From: an uncultured Odoribacter sp.
Lineage (GTDB): Bacteria > Bacteroidota > Bacteroidia > Bacteroidales > Marinifilaceae
Assembly (NCBI GenBank): GCA_910588375.1
Contig: CAJUQA010000019.1
Location: 3,578-67,577, forward strand
DNA: 64,000 nt
Direction of reading: 5' to 3'
Shown here: piece after piece, positions 34,122 to 43,193 of the stretch
Position numbering within the stretch: position 1 is the stretch's first letter
How the letters are laid out: each line of letters starts with the position of its first letter
Translations under genes and position numbers: made by a program
The notes under the pieces: model-generated
Database searches by the model: none
The model's input: only the letters and a program-made list of their open reading frames with translations
Told to the model about the DNA's origin: nothing

Positions 34122-34902
34122 AGTCGGCAACGGTGGGGTTGTGAATGGTCAGTCCTCCGTCCACAACCAGAGTTTGGCCGGTGAGGTACCGTGCTTCTTC
34201 TGAGGCTAGGAATGCTACCGCAGCGGCGATGTCCTGCGGTTCTCCTAAATAAGGGAGGGCATTGTGGCGTGCGAATATACGGCGTGTTTCTTCCGGAAGA
34301 TTCTTTAATGCTGCGGGTGTCAGCACCAAACCGGGAGCCACGGCATTGCAGCGGATATTGTGGTGTCCCGTTTGGGTAGCGGTGTAGCGGGTCAGATTGA
34401 TGAGTGCCGCTTTGGCTGCGCCGTAATATGTGCCTCTGAAATCTCCGGTAAATCCTCCGATGGAGGCGATGTTTACGATATTTCCTCCTTTTTGGCGGCT
34501 CATGGCGGGAATTACCAATTGACTCAGATAGACGGCTGAGCGCAGATTGAGGTGGAAAGCCTGGTCGAAATACGTGATGTCCAAAGTTTCGATGTCCTTG
34601 TCCCGTTGCAGATCTGTACCTCCCACATTGTTGACCAGAATGTCTATTCTCCCGTATCTTTCTAAGGTGGTTTCGACTAATTTCCGGCAGCTTTCCGTCT
34701 CTTCGGCGGAAAAATATACCGGAAGAACATTTGCTTTCGCTATGGTTAATTCCCGAGCCAAAAGTTCGTTTCTGTCTTTGACAAAATCCGCCATGACGAC
34801 TGCGCCGCCTTCCGATGTGATACGTCGGGTGGTGGCTTCTCCAATGCCGGAAGCTGCTCCTGTGACAATGGCTACTTTATCTTTGAATCTTTGCATATTC
34901 AT
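34108..34902 (-). CDS. short-chain dehydrogenase/reductase (SDR)
   Basis: A classical SDR of 264 residues. The Rossmann motif is VTGAASGIGEATTR, the NNVGG loop is ILVNNVGGTDL, and the catalytic set is Ser in NIASIGGF and Tyr-Lys in YYGAAKAAL. It ends with the LTGQTLVVDGGLTIHNP segment typical of 7-alpha-hydroxysteroid dehydrogenase- and FabG-like members. An Asp after the second strand (MADFVKD) suggests NAD preference. The substrate is unknown; bile-acid or sugar oxidation are options in gut Bacteroidales. Confidence 0.9.
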   Translation of the reverse strand: MNMQRFKDKVAIVTGAASGIGEATTRRITSEGGAVVMADFVKDRNELLARELTIAKANVLPVYFSAEETESCRKLVETTLERYGRIDILVNNVGGTDLQRDKDIETLDITYFDQAFHLNLRSAVYLSQLVIPAMSRQKGGNIVNIASIGGFTGDFRGTYYGAAKAALINLTRYTATQTGHHNIRCNAVAPGLVLTPAALKNLPEETRRIFARHNALPYLGEPQDIAAAVAFLASEEARYLTGQTLVVDGGLTIHNPTVADFTNP

Positions 34903-35023
34903 TCTTTGTTTTCCTTGTATAACGGCGAAATGGAGGAAATGGTTGTTTTTTCTCGCAGATAAGGGGTGCTGCGGGCGTAACTTCTTCTGGTATTTCCCGT
35001 TTTTAAGTGAAAATAGGTATTGA

Positions 35024-36607
35024 ATGAAAAAAGGAATCCGGATAACGATTTATATTATTTTAGCCTTGGTACTGTTTTATTTCGGGGCAGAATGGTTTCT
35101 GGGAATTAAAATCAAGAACTTGGTGGAGAAAAAAGTGGCCGAGATGACCAGCGGAGGGGTGCGGGCGGAAATCGGTTCGGTTTCTTTGCATTTGATAGGA
35201 AGGTCGTTGTGTTTGAAAAATGTAAAAATCAGTTCCGATACTACCGCCTTGAATCGTTCGGGGTTGCCCCTTCGGAGGATGGATGGTTATTTTAAACGCT
35301 TGGGCGTAAAGGGAATCCGTTTCCGTAAGGAGGATTCCGTGATTTATTTGCGGGCCAAACGGGTAGATACCGATTTATCCCGCTTGTCGGCTGTTATTAT
35401 GAAACAGGATTCTCTGTATCGCTTTCCCGGTCGGAAAATGTCCGGATTGCAGGTAAAAGTTGAAACGGTGGATATGCGGGCAGAGCGGATATATTGTCGG
35501 ACCGTCGAAGGAAGGGATTCTGTGGATTATCGTTTGAATGATTTTGTTGGGCAGATGACAGATGGTGAATTCTGTACACATTCTGGAGCGAAAGATCTGT
35601 CTTTTATTTGCCGGAGGATAGAATTGGCGTTGGAGTCCTTTCAGTATCGTTTTGCAGAGGGGGCTTCTTTGCTGGAAATTGATTCTTTACGGTGGCAGGG
35701 GGAAAAAGGGCGTTTTGCGCTGAGAACTCTCCGTTTGCTTCCGCAGTACGGAATGTATGAATTTGCCCGGAAAGCTCCGGGACATCCGGACTGGACACGT
35801 ATAGAGATTGCGGGATTGCAGGGAACAGGAGTTGATTGGCAACGGTTTATGACAGAAAAATGGATAGACATTGATAGCATCTCTTTGCAGAAAGTGTCCG
35901 TCCGGAGTTTTAAAAATCGGCAGATAGAGCAGGTACCTGCAGTCAAACGGTTATTTTATGAATCTGTGCAGCAATTCCCTTTACCGTTATCTGTCCGGCG
36001 GATTGCTTTGCAACAAGCTGATGTGGAGTATCTGGAACTGGCTAAGCACGGCTTGACGCCGGGGCGGATTACCTTTAACGGTTTGCAGGGGATGATTTAC
36101 GATTTGACTAATAGGGGAACTTCGAAACAGGCTGTATTTACTTTAAAAGCTCAAGGGAAATTAATGAATCAGGGGAACATACAGGCTGTTTTCCGGTTAC
36201 CGGCAGACCGTTCGAATTCCTTTTTTGAGGTTACCGGCAGCATGGGGGCTATGAACCTTAGTGCATTGAATCCGATGATAGAACCGTTAGCCAAAATAAA
36301 AATCGTGTCCGGTCGCATGGAGGGAATGACGTTCCAAATCAATGGAGACCTCCGGAAAGCCGACGTGGACATGATATTCCGGTATGAGAAATTAAGAATC
36401 CGTATTATGAAAGAAAAAGACGGGGAATTGCAACCCCGTTCATTTCTTACGACCTTGGTCAACGGACTTATCGTGCGGGAAAATAATCCGGCTAATGGCG
36501 GCCTCCGCAAAGTCGATGGTTCGGCGCAAAGAGATCCCAATCGTTCACAGTTCAATTACTTGTGGAAAACACTCTTCGCTGGACTTAAAAACACTGTCGG
36601 CTTGTGA
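35024..36607 (+). CDS. AsmA/DUF748-like membrane-anchored protein
   Basis: The 527-residue protein has one N-terminal membrane anchor (IRITIYIILALVLFYFGAEWFL), followed by a long beta-rich periplasmic region. The start of that region, KIKNLVEKKVAEMTSGGVRAEIGSVSLHLIGRSLCLKNV, has the AsmA/DUF748 pattern seen in proteins that bridge the periplasm or affect lipid traffic. The C-terminal part contains SGRMEGMTFQINGDLRKADVDM and a short conserved tail. It appears monocistronic. The family is likely, but the function is inferred. Confidence 0.7.
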   Translation: MKKGIRITIYIILALVLFYFGAEWFLGIKIKNLVEKKVAEMTSGGVRAEIGSVSLHLIGRSLCLKNVKISSDTTALNRSGLPLRRMDGYFKRLGVKGIRFRKEDSVIYLRAKRVDTDLSRLSAVIMKQDSLYRFPGRKMSGLQVKVETVDMRAERIYCRTVEGRDSVDYRLNDFVGQMTDGEFCTHSGAKDLSFICRRIELALESFQYRFAEGASLLEIDSLRWQGEKGRFALRTLRLLPQYGMYEFARKAPGHPDWTRIEIAGLQGTGVDWQRFMTEKWIDIDSISLQKVSVRSFKNRQIEQVPAVKRLFYESVQQFPLPLSVRRIALQQADVEYLELAKHGLTPGRITFNGLQGMIYDLTNRGTSKQAVFTLKAQGKLMNQGNIQAVFRLPADRSNSFFEVTGSMGAMNLSALNPMIEPLAKIKIVSGRMEGMTFQINGDLRKADVDMIFRYEKLRIRIMKEKDGELQPRSFLTTLVNGLIVRENNPANGGLRKVDGSAQRDPNRSQFNYLWKTLFAGLKNTVGL

Positions 36608-36659
36608 CACAAAAAATGGGGCTTTTGCGTATTGATACAAATACCCTGTCCCTGTGTGT

Positions 36660-37052
36660 TTACAGGGTGTTTTCGGGGGTGAAAGGTGTGTAGGGACCGT
36701 CTTTGACTTCGAAGATGACACTTCCTTTTTCCAAAACTTCGAGTGTGTGCCACTGGCCTGCGGGGATATTAATTCCATATTCTCCTTGCAGGGGATCCAG
36801 TAAAGTGGATTCGGTCATTTCTTTCCGGTCGTTGTAGAATATCACTTTTATCTTTCCTCGGAGCAGGATGTATGTTTCTGCCGTATGAATGTGCCGGTGG
36901 ACAGCGAGTTCCGTTCCGGGTTCAAGGGCGTTTAAAAGGCGTTGCGCTCCGGAATCAGGCGAGGGGTGAAAGTTGTAATTCATGCGGCGACGGGGGCTGT
37001 TTTCAGCCTCTGTAGTGACTTGGTTCAATAATTCGTTGTTGATGAGTTGCAT
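36660..37052 (-). CDS. WbuC-type cupin protein
   Basis: A single-domain cupin of 130 residues. MNYNFHPSPDSGAQRLLNAL at residues 24-43 and ELAVHRHIHTAETYILLRGKIKV hold the metal-binding His residues, with INIPAGQWHTLEV as the second motif. This matches WbuC-family cupins, often found near polysaccharide genes, though none lie here. A hairpin (ACCCTGT arms, 36643-36668) overlaps the stop codon and may terminate the transcript. Confidence 0.85.
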   Translation of the reverse strand: MQLINNELLNQVTTEAENSPRRRMNYNFHPSPDSGAQRLLNALEPGTELAVHRHIHTAETYILLRGKIKVIFYNDRKEMTESTLLDPLQGEYGINIPAGQWHTLEVLEKGSVIFEVKDGPYTPFTPENTL

Positions 37053-37323
37053 CTCTCTTGTATTTGTTTTGTGTTTATAAAATCGGTGGATAAAAATACA
37101 TAAAAAATCCGGTGAAAATATTATCGGGTACCATAGATCGGGAGGGTGTGTACGGGTATGTATTTATTTTGTAAATCTTTTTTTTTTTTTTTAGGGGCGT
37201 GTTTTGTGAAAAATGATAATTTTTTAAAATAACCCCTTGTAAATGATATGTTATTTTAAAATAATATATATTTGCATCCGAAAGGGGTGTTGAAAATGGG
37301 AGTGTGAAGTAAGGATTCATATT
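37053..37323. other. AT-rich divergent intergenic region between wbuC-like gene and glnN leader
   Basis: No protein gene. It contains a long T-run (about 37170-37192) and the promoter box at 37267-37274. The WbuC promoter should lie on the minus strand near 37060-37150; I saw no clear consensus. Confidence 0.5.
37267..37274 (+). promoter_or_regulatory. -7 box TATATTTG of the glnN leader transcript
   Basis: TATATTTG matches TAnnTTTG. A start about 10 bp downstream would give a leader of roughly 210 nt up to the terminator at 37466 and about 250 nt to glnN. No well-spaced -33 TTTG is evident. Confidence 0.55.
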
Positions 37324-37527
37324 ATGGATAAAGTGAAAAAAATCGGCATATTGGTTTTCTTCGGGTATGTCCGGAAGATGAAACAGGCTAAGGTCGTTCT
37401 GACTGACAGGAGGTTTGACAGGGTCTTGCTTATGTTTATGACAATCGTATTGCGGAATGATAGGAAAGAGGGTGCCATGCGGCGCCCTCTTGTTTTTTTA
37501 CAGAGCTACAACTACACCTTAATATAA
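37324..37527 (+). CDS. 67-codon leader ORF overlapping a terminator upstream of glnN
   Basis: The frame starts ATG GAT AAA, runs through the whole intrinsic terminator at 37466-37499 and stops 5 bp before glnN. The product is basic and has no recognisable family. If it is translated, ribosomes crossing the stem would prevent its formation and let RNA polymerase continue into glnN. It could instead be a chance ORF inside a structured leader or small RNA. Confidence 0.35.
   Translation: MDKVKKIGILVFFGYVRKMKQAKVVLTDRRFDRVLLMFMTIVLRNDRKEGAMRRPLVFLQSYNYTLI
37466..37499 (+). terminator. strong intrinsic terminator in the glnN leader
   Basis: An 11-bp GC-rich stem (AAGAGGGTGCC with GGCGCCCTCTT, one wobble) closes a 4-nt loop and is followed by GTTTTTTT. 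It lies 33 bp before the glnN ATG, leaving no room for a separate glnN promoter, so it probably acts as an attenuator. Confidence 0.85.
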
Positions 37528-37532
37528 TTTTT

Positions 37533-39725
37533 ATGACGACGTTACGATTCAGGATGGTGGAAGAGGCCATCAAGAGAAAAGCCGTGGATGTGAAGTTTCC
37601 CGATAAACCGGCTTCGGAGTATTTCGGTATTCATGTATTCAACCGGGAGCGGATGGCGGAATATCTGGAGGAGGGGGTATTTCGGGCACTGACGGACAGT
37701 ATCGATAATGGAAAGCCTTTGAGCCGTGAGATTGCGGATGATGTGGCTCGGGGGATGAAGAAGTGGGCGATGAAAATGGGGGCGACCCATTACACGCATT
37801 GGTTTCAGCCTCTTACCGGGGGAACGGCGGAAAAGCATGATGCTTTTTTAGAGTGGGATGGAAAAGGAGGAATGATTGAAGAGTTTTCCGGAAAGTTGCT
37901 GATTCAGCAGGAGCCGGATGCTTCGAGTTTTCCGAATGGCGGAATCCGCAACACTTTTGAGGCACGGGGATACAGTGCCTGGGATGCCGCTTCACCGGCA
38001 TTTATCGTTGATACCACGCTTTGTATACCGACGGTATTTATCTCTTATACCGGCGAGGCTTTGGACTACAAAGTGCCTTTACTGAAAGCAGAGCAGGCGA
38101 TTAACAAGGCGGCAACGGAAGTATGCCGTTTGTTTGACCCTTCAGTCTCCCGGGTGGTCTCTTACTTGGGGTGGGAACAGGAGTATTTTTTGGTGGATGA
38201 GGGCTTGTGGGCGGTGCGTCCCGATTTGATGCTGACGGGCAGGACGCTCGTGGGGCATGAGAGTGCCAAGAACCAGCAGTTGGAAGACCATTATTTCGGG
38301 GCGATTCCTACTCGCGTGATGGCTTTTATGAAGGAGTTGGAATTGGAGTGTCTGAAATTGGGGATTCCGGTCAAGACCCGACATAATGAAGTGGCACCCA
38401 ATCAATTTGAATTGGCTCCTGTATATGAGCGGACGAATCTGGCGAACGACCACAACCAGTTGCTGATGGTTATTATGAAAAAAGTGGCTCGTCGTCATTC
38501 TTTCCGATTGTTGTTGCACGAGAAGCCTTTCAAGGGAGTAAACGGTTCGGGAAAGCATTGCAACTGGTCTTTGGGAACGGATGGTGGGGTCAATCTCTTG
38601 TCGCCCGGCAAAACTCCGCAGGAGAATTTGCAGTTTATCACCTTTTTAGTGAATATACTGATGGCCGTGTATAAGCGGAACGGGTTGCTGAAAGCCAGTA
38701 TCGCGAGTGCCACCAATGCTCACCGCTTGGGAGCCAATGAGGCACCGCCTGCCATTATATCTGTATTTTTGGGATCTCAATTGACGGAAGTGTTGAACCA
38801 GATTGAGCAGAGCCGGTCGGAGGGTACTATCCGCATGGATGACAAATCGGGTTTTCATTTGGACGGGGTTTCCCACATACCGGAGTTGCTGATAGACAAT
38901 ACGGACCGTAACCGGACCTCTCCTTTCGCTTTTACCGGAAACCGTTTTGAATTCCGGGCTGCCGGTTCTTCCGCTAATTGTGCCCGGGCGATGATTGTCC
39001 TGAACACGGCTGTAGCACACCAGTTGAAGGCATTTAAGCGGGAGGTGGACGTGCTGATGCTAAAAGGGAAAACGAAAGAGAATGCGATATACACCCTGCT
39101 TAAGGAGTATATCAGACGGTGTAATCCGGTTCGTTTTGATGGCAACGGGTATGGAGAAGAATGGAAAGAGGAGGCAAGGAAAAGGGGATTGGATTGTGAA
39201 ACGTCGGTTCCTGTGATTTTAGGACAGTTTGTGGCTCCAGAGGTGGTGAAGATGTTTGCGGAGTGTGGTGTGTTGTCAAAAAAAGAGCTGGAAGCCCGTG
39301 AAGAGGTGTATTTGGAGACCTATACGAAAAAGATTCAGATAGAAGCCCGTGTTTTGGGGGACTTGGTCATAAACCACGTGGTGCCTGTCGCTTCCCGTTA
39401 TCAGAATATGCTGTTGGAAAAGATCGGGCGCATGAGTGGGTTATTTTCGCCGGAGAGACTGGAGGTATTGACAAAGCATGATATGGAAATGATTGAACGC
39501 TTGTCGGTTCATATTGCAGAGATACAGAGCGGTGTGGAGCAATTGGCGGATGCCCGGAAGAGAGCGAATAAGATGACTGACCCAAAGGAAAAGGCGATGG
39601 CTTATCACGATACGGTGGTGCCTTTTTTTGACCGGATCCGGTATCATATAGATAAATTGGAGTTGTATATCGACGATGAAATGTGGCCTCTTCCCAAATA
39701 TCGGGAACTTCTTTTCGTCCGTTGA
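37533..39725 (+). CDS. glnN: glutamine synthetase type III
   Basis: Makes glutamine from glutamate, ammonia and ATP as a large dodecamer in the cytoplasm. The 730-residue length and motifs such as HYTHWFQPLTGGTAEKHDAF, GIRNTFEARGYSAWD and NEVAPNQFELAPVYER identify the GSIII class common in Bacteroides. The ATP/glutamate site parts VNGSGKHCNWSLGTD and FTGNRFEFRAAGSSANCA are intact. It is preceded by a terminator-containing leader. The next gene downstream is a glutamine-dependent amidotransferase paralogue. Confidence 0.97.
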   Translation: MTTLRFRMVEEAIKRKAVDVKFPDKPASEYFGIHVFNRERMAEYLEEGVFRALTDSIDNGKPLSREIADDVARGMKKWAMKMGATHYTHWFQPLTGGTAEKHDAFLEWDGKGGMIEEFSGKLLIQQEPDASSFPNGGIRNTFEARGYSAWDAASPAFIVDTTLCIPTVFISYTGEALDYKVPLLKAEQAINKAATEVCRLFDPSVSRVVSYLGWEQEYFLVDEGLWAVRPDLMLTGRTLVGHESAKNQQLEDHYFGAIPTRVMAFMKELELECLKLGIPVKTRHNEVAPNQFELAPVYERTNLANDHNQLLMVIMKKVARRHSFRLLLHEKPFKGVNGSGKHCNWSLGTDGGVNLLSPGKTPQENLQFITFLVNILMAVYKRNGLLKASIASATNAHRLGANEAPPAIISVFLGSQLTEVLNQIEQSRSEGTIRMDDKSGFHLDGVSHIPELLIDNTDRNRTSPFAFTGNRFEFRAAGSSANCARAMIVLNTAVAHQLKAFKREVDVLMLKGKTKENAIYTLLKEYIRRCNPVRFDGNGYGEEWKEEARKRGLDCETSVPVILGQFVAPEVVKMFAECGVLSKKELEAREEVYLETYTKKIQIEARVLGDLVINHVVPVASRYQNMLLEKIGRMSGLFSPERLEVLTKHDMEMIERLSVHIAEIQSGVEQLADARKRANKMTDPKEKAMAYHDTVVPFFDRIRYHIDKLELYIDDEMWPLPKYRELLFVR

Positions 39726-39756
39726 TTTTGAATGAATATAAATTTTATCCTTTCGC

Positions 39757-39782
39757 GCCGGACAAGCTTCCGCATGTCCGGC
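39757..39782 (+). promoter_or_regulatory. hairpin before the PurF-like gene
   Basis: GCCGGACA and TGTCCGGC form a perfect 8-bp stem with a 10-nt loop, 25 bp before the PurF-like ATG. No T-tract follows, so it may reduce readthrough from glnN or affect translation of the next gene. Confidence 0.4.
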
Positions 39783-39807
39783 ATGGCGGGACACAAAACG
39801 AATACGT

Positions 39808-41682
39808 ATGAGTGATGCAATAAAACATGAGTGTGGAATCGCACTGGTCCGGCTTTTGAAGCCATTGTCCTATTACCGGCAGAAATACGGGACTTCCGCT
39901 TACGGATTGAATACGCTCTACTTGCTGATGGAGAAGCAGCATAACCGGGGACAGGAAGGGGCTGGTATGGCATGTGTCAAATTGGAGGCTCAGCCGGGAG
40001 AAGAGTATATTTTCAGGGAGCGGGCATTGGGAAGTGGTGCCATCAGTGATGTTTTTGACGCTGTGGGACGTCAGATTTCCGAGGCGCAGGCAGGAGGAGT
40101 GGATACACCCGATCGTCTGCCGTTTATGGGGGAACTTTATCTGGGGCATTTGCGATACAGTACGACTGGAAAATCGGGAATTTCTTATGTGCATCCTTTT
40201 TTGAGACGCAACAACTGGCGGAGTCGGAATCTGTGTCTGGCGGGCAACTTCAATCTGACGAATGTGGATGAGATATTGGCGGATATTGTGGCCAAGGGGC
40301 AGCATCCACGCCACAATGCCGACACGTTTATCATTCTGGAACAAATCGGCTATCTGCTCGACCGGGAAGTGGAGAAACTGTATGAGTGCTATAGTGCGAC
40401 AGGGTTGTCGGGTTTGGAGCTCAACCATGTCATTGAGGAACAGTTGGATATGGAAGGGATTGTTCGGACAGCTTCGGAGAAATGGGACGGGGGTTTTGTG
40501 ATTTGTGGCCTGACGGGTAGTGGGGATGCTTTTGTGTTTCGGGATAAGTGGGGAATACGTCCCGCTTTTTATTATTTCGATGAGGAGATTATCGTGGTGG
40601 CTTCGGAACGTCCCGTGATTCAGACAATATTGGATGTCCCTACCGAAAAGGTAAACGAGTTGTATGCTGGGCAGGGATTGATTGTAAAAAAGGGCGGGGA
40701 GATGCGTTTGTCTCAGATTCAGCAACCTGGCAATGTCACGCCGTGTTCGTTCGAACGCATCTATTTTTCCAGGGGAAGTGATCGGGATATTTACCGGGAG
40801 CGGAAGATGCTGGGGAAGTTGCTGACGGATCAGATTTTGCAGTCTGTGGGGCATGATACGGACCATACGGTGTTTTCTTTCATCCCGAATACGGCGGAAA
40901 TTGCCTATTACGGCATGATGGAAGGATTGGAGGAATATTTAAATTCGAAGAAAAGTGTCGATTTGCTGGGTACGACCGACACGATTTCTTCTTATCGGGC
41001 AGACCAGATTTTGTCCCGGCGCATCCGGACGGAGAAGTTGGCCATCAAGGATATCAAGCTCCGGACATTTATTGCGGAAAATAACAGCCGCGACGATTTG
41101 GCGACACATGTGTATGACATCACATACGGTACAATCACTGAAGGGGTCGATAATATCGTGGTGATTGATGATAGTATTGTACGGGGGACGACGCTGAAAC
41201 GGAGCATTATCAAAATTTTATGCCGTCTGCGACCGAAAAAAATCGTGATTGTCTCCTCTTCTCCGCAGATTCGTTATCCCGATTGTTACGGTATTGATAT
41301 GTCGCGCATGGAGGAGTTTATCGCTTTCAATGCGGCGATTGAATTACTGAAAGAGAGAGGAGAGGAAAAGGCGATAGAGGCGGTTTACCGGAAATGTAAG
41401 GAGCAGCAGGGGAAACCGAAAGAGGAGATTGTGAATTACGTGAAAGAGATATATGCGCCTTTTACCGATCGGGATATTTCAGGAAAGATTGCCCGGATGG
41501 TCACGCCTCCCGGTTGTACTATTGAGATAGAAGTGGTTTACCAGACTGTCGCGAATTTGCACAAAGCTTGCGGAAGCCATAACGGGGATTGGTATTTTTC
41601 GGGCGATTACCCCACGCCGGGAGGCAATCGCTTGGTGAATGAATCTTTTATTAATTTTTATGAAGAAGTATATTTAAAGTAA
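39808..41682 (+). CDS. amidophosphoribosyltransferase-like protein (long PurF paralogue)
   Basis: The 624-residue protein combines an N-terminal Ntn glutaminase and a C-terminal phosphoribosyltransferase, as in PurF. The likely catalytic Cys is residue 9 after a short propeptide (SDAIKHE, then CGIALV). HNRGQEGAGM, YLGHLRYSTTGKSG and LAGNFNLTNVDEI belong to the glutaminase. The PRPP loop is IVVIDDSIVRGTTLKRS. The C-terminal tail contains CGSHNGDWYFSGDYPTPGG. It is about 130 residues longer than ordinary PurF and is a separate Bacteroidetes clade; whether it makes phosphoribosylamine is inferred. Confidence 0.85.
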   Translation: MSDAIKHECGIALVRLLKPLSYYRQKYGTSAYGLNTLYLLMEKQHNRGQEGAGMACVKLEAQPGEEYIFRERALGSGAISDVFDAVGRQISEAQAGGVDTPDRLPFMGELYLGHLRYSTTGKSGISYVHPFLRRNNWRSRNLCLAGNFNLTNVDEILADIVAKGQHPRHNADTFIILEQIGYLLDREVEKLYECYSATGLSGLELNHVIEEQLDMEGIVRTASEKWDGGFVICGLTGSGDAFVFRDKWGIRPAFYYFDEEIIVVASERPVIQTILDVPTEKVNELYAGQGLIVKKGGEMRLSQIQQPGNVTPCSFERIYFSRGSDRDIYRERKMLGKLLTDQILQSVGHDTDHTVFSFIPNTAEIAYYGMMEGLEEYLNSKKSVDLLGTTDTISSYRADQILSRRIRTEKLAIKDIKLRTFIAENNSRDDLATHVYDITYGTITEGVDNIVVIDDSIVRGTTLKRSIIKILCRLRPKKIVIVSSSPQIRYPDCYGIDMSRMEEFIAFNAAIELLKERGEEKAIEAVYRKCKEQQGKPKEEIVNYVKEIYAPFTDRDISGKIARMVTPPGCTIEIEVVYQTVANLHKACGSHNGDWYFSGDYPTPGGNRLVNESFINFYEEVYLK

Positions 41683-41685
41683 GGG

Positions 41686-42636
41686 TTAGATTTCCTGTTC
41701 TATTTGGTAAACATTGCGGTCGACGGCAGAACGGGATACCAATTCCGCCACGAAACCTGCAAGAAAAAGCTGGGTACCTAAAATCATGCCGGTCAGGGCA
41801 ATGAAAAAATAGGGTGTGTCGGTAATCAGCGGAGCTTTGACTCCATGAACCAGACAGAGGTATTTGTTGACGGCAATCCAGGCAATGGCGAGGAATCCGA
41901 CGAGAAATAGCAATGTTCCCAACGTTCCGAATAGATGCATCGGCTTTTTGGCAAAGCGTGTGATGAAGGTGACTGACAGCAGGTCAAGCACACCGTTGAT
42001 GAAACGATTCCAACCGCCGAATTTGGTGACCCCGTATTTCCGTGCGCGGTGCTGCACCACTTTTTCGCCGATGCGTCCGAAGCCGGCTTCTTTCGCTAAA
42101 ATGGGGATATAGCGGTGCATCTCTCCGTAGACCTCAATGCTTTTCACCACTTTTTGCTTGTAGGCTTTCAGTCCGCAATTGAAGTCATGTAATTTGATCC
42201 CGGAAAATTTGCGGGCGGTGGCGTTGAATAGTTTGGTTGGAATGGTTTTGCTGAGCGGGTCATAGCGTTTCTTTTTCCATCCGGACACCATGTCGTAATC
42301 TTCCTCCGTGATCATTTTATACAGTGCGGGAATTTCGTCGGGACTGTCCTGCATGTCGGCATCCATCGTAATGACGGCATCGCCTTGTGCCGCATGGAAT
42401 CCGCAGTGCAAGGCGGCGGATTTTCCGTAATTTCGCCGGAATTTGATAGCCCGAATACAGGGATTCTTTGCCGCCAATTGACGGATTATTTCCCACGAAC
42501 GGTCTTTACTGCCATCGTCAACCATGATGATTTCATAGCTGAAATGGTGTTCCTCCATTACTTTTTCTATCCAGGCCGTCAGTTCGGTCAGAGATTCGTC
42601 TTCATTGTATAAAGGTATGATAACGGATATATCCAT
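41686..42636 (-). CDS. GT2 glycosyltransferase (DPM1/GtrB-like, membrane-bound)
   Basis: The 316-residue protein has a GT-A domain with DISVIIPLYNEDESL at the start, MVDDGSKDRSWEII and the DxD motif in VITMDADMQDSPDEIPAL. FNCGLKAYKQKVVKS and RARKYGVTKFGGWNRFINGV are typical of polyprenyl-phosphate sugar synthases. Two C-terminal membrane segments lie at about residues 235-260 and 275-300. It probably makes an undecaprenyl-phosphate sugar for glycan or lipid A modification. A DUF4199 protein precedes it by 21 bp. Confidence 0.92.
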   Translation of the reverse strand: MDISVIIPLYNEDESLTELTAWIEKVMEEHHFSYEIIMVDDGSKDRSWEIIRQLAAKNPCIRAIKFRRNYGKSAALHCGFHAAQGDAVITMDADMQDSPDEIPALYKMITEEDYDMVSGWKKKRYDPLSKTIPTKLFNATARKFSGIKLHDFNCGLKAYKQKVVKSIEVYGEMHRYIPILAKEAGFGRIGEKVVQHRARKYGVTKFGGWNRFINGVLDLLSVTFITRFAKKPMHLFGTLGTLLFLVGFLAIAWIAVNKYLCLVHGVKAPLITDTPYFFIALTGMILGTQLFLAGFVAELVSRSAVDRNVYQIEQEI

Positions 42637-42657
42637 GATGTGTTTATTTTGGCGTCG

Positions 42658-43191
42658 TTACATGATTTTTGTCGGTTGTTTCCGGAGAAAAGCGGCGATA
42701 ATCAAAGTGAAAATCAGTCCATTAATGAATTTACCGAATAATTCGGACAATCCTATGGTAAAAGGGGTTGTAAAAGTCGTAAAAAATTGTTCCGTCATTT
42801 CCCGGAACGGACTGTCGCCATATAATTGTCGCATGGTTTCCCGGGCGATATTGAGGTAATTGGTCAGCAATTCCGGATGCAGGGAATAAAGCCACACCGA
42901 ATAAAGGCAATAAACGAATCCCGAGAGCAGCGAAATCCACATGCCGGAGAGCAAGGCTTTCCCATAGGTAATGAATCCTTGTTGCGCACTGCTGTCGCGG
43001 TATTGTCGGATACCCAAAAACAAGCCGATAGTAAAAAGAAAACTGATGGTGCGGTCGAGTGTGGGATTGTTGAAAACCTGTCCGGTATTCATAAAGCAAA
43101 GCCAAGATGCTACCGCGAAACATCCACCGATGAGCACGGCAAAAAGGGACAATTGCCCGTAGAATACCCGATTTTTGGTCTGTATAGTCAT
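42658..43191 (-). CDS. DUF4199 membrane protein
   Basis: The 177-residue protein has four predicted transmembrane segments (about residues 12-33, 43-60, 80-102 and 145-170), with ISFLFTIGLFLGIRQYRD and the FITYGKALLSGMWISLLSG stretch characteristic of Bacteroidetes DUF4199 proteins. Function is unknown. It starts 2 bp downstream of the LysM glucosaminidase stop and precedes the GT2 gene, so the three form an operon. Confidence 0.85.
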   Translation of the reverse strand: MTIQTKNRVFYGQLSLFAVLIGGCFAVASWLCFMNTGQVFNNPTLDRTISFLFTIGLFLGIRQYRDSSAQQGFITYGKALLSGMWISLLSGFVYCLYSVWLYSLHPELLTNYLNIARETMRQLYGDSPFREMTEQFFTTFTTPFTIGLSELFGKFINGLIFTLIIAAFLRKQPTKIM

Positions 43192-43193
43192 TT

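Noticed and set aside
36643..36668. Strong terminator for the WbuC cupin gene
   Set aside because: The stem is only 7 bp with a large loop and a weak T-tract; noted only in the gene entry.
37275..37500. 6S RNA identity for the glnN leader
   Set aside because: Length and terminator would fit a small RNA, but I could not fold the bubble structure of 6S RNA by eye.
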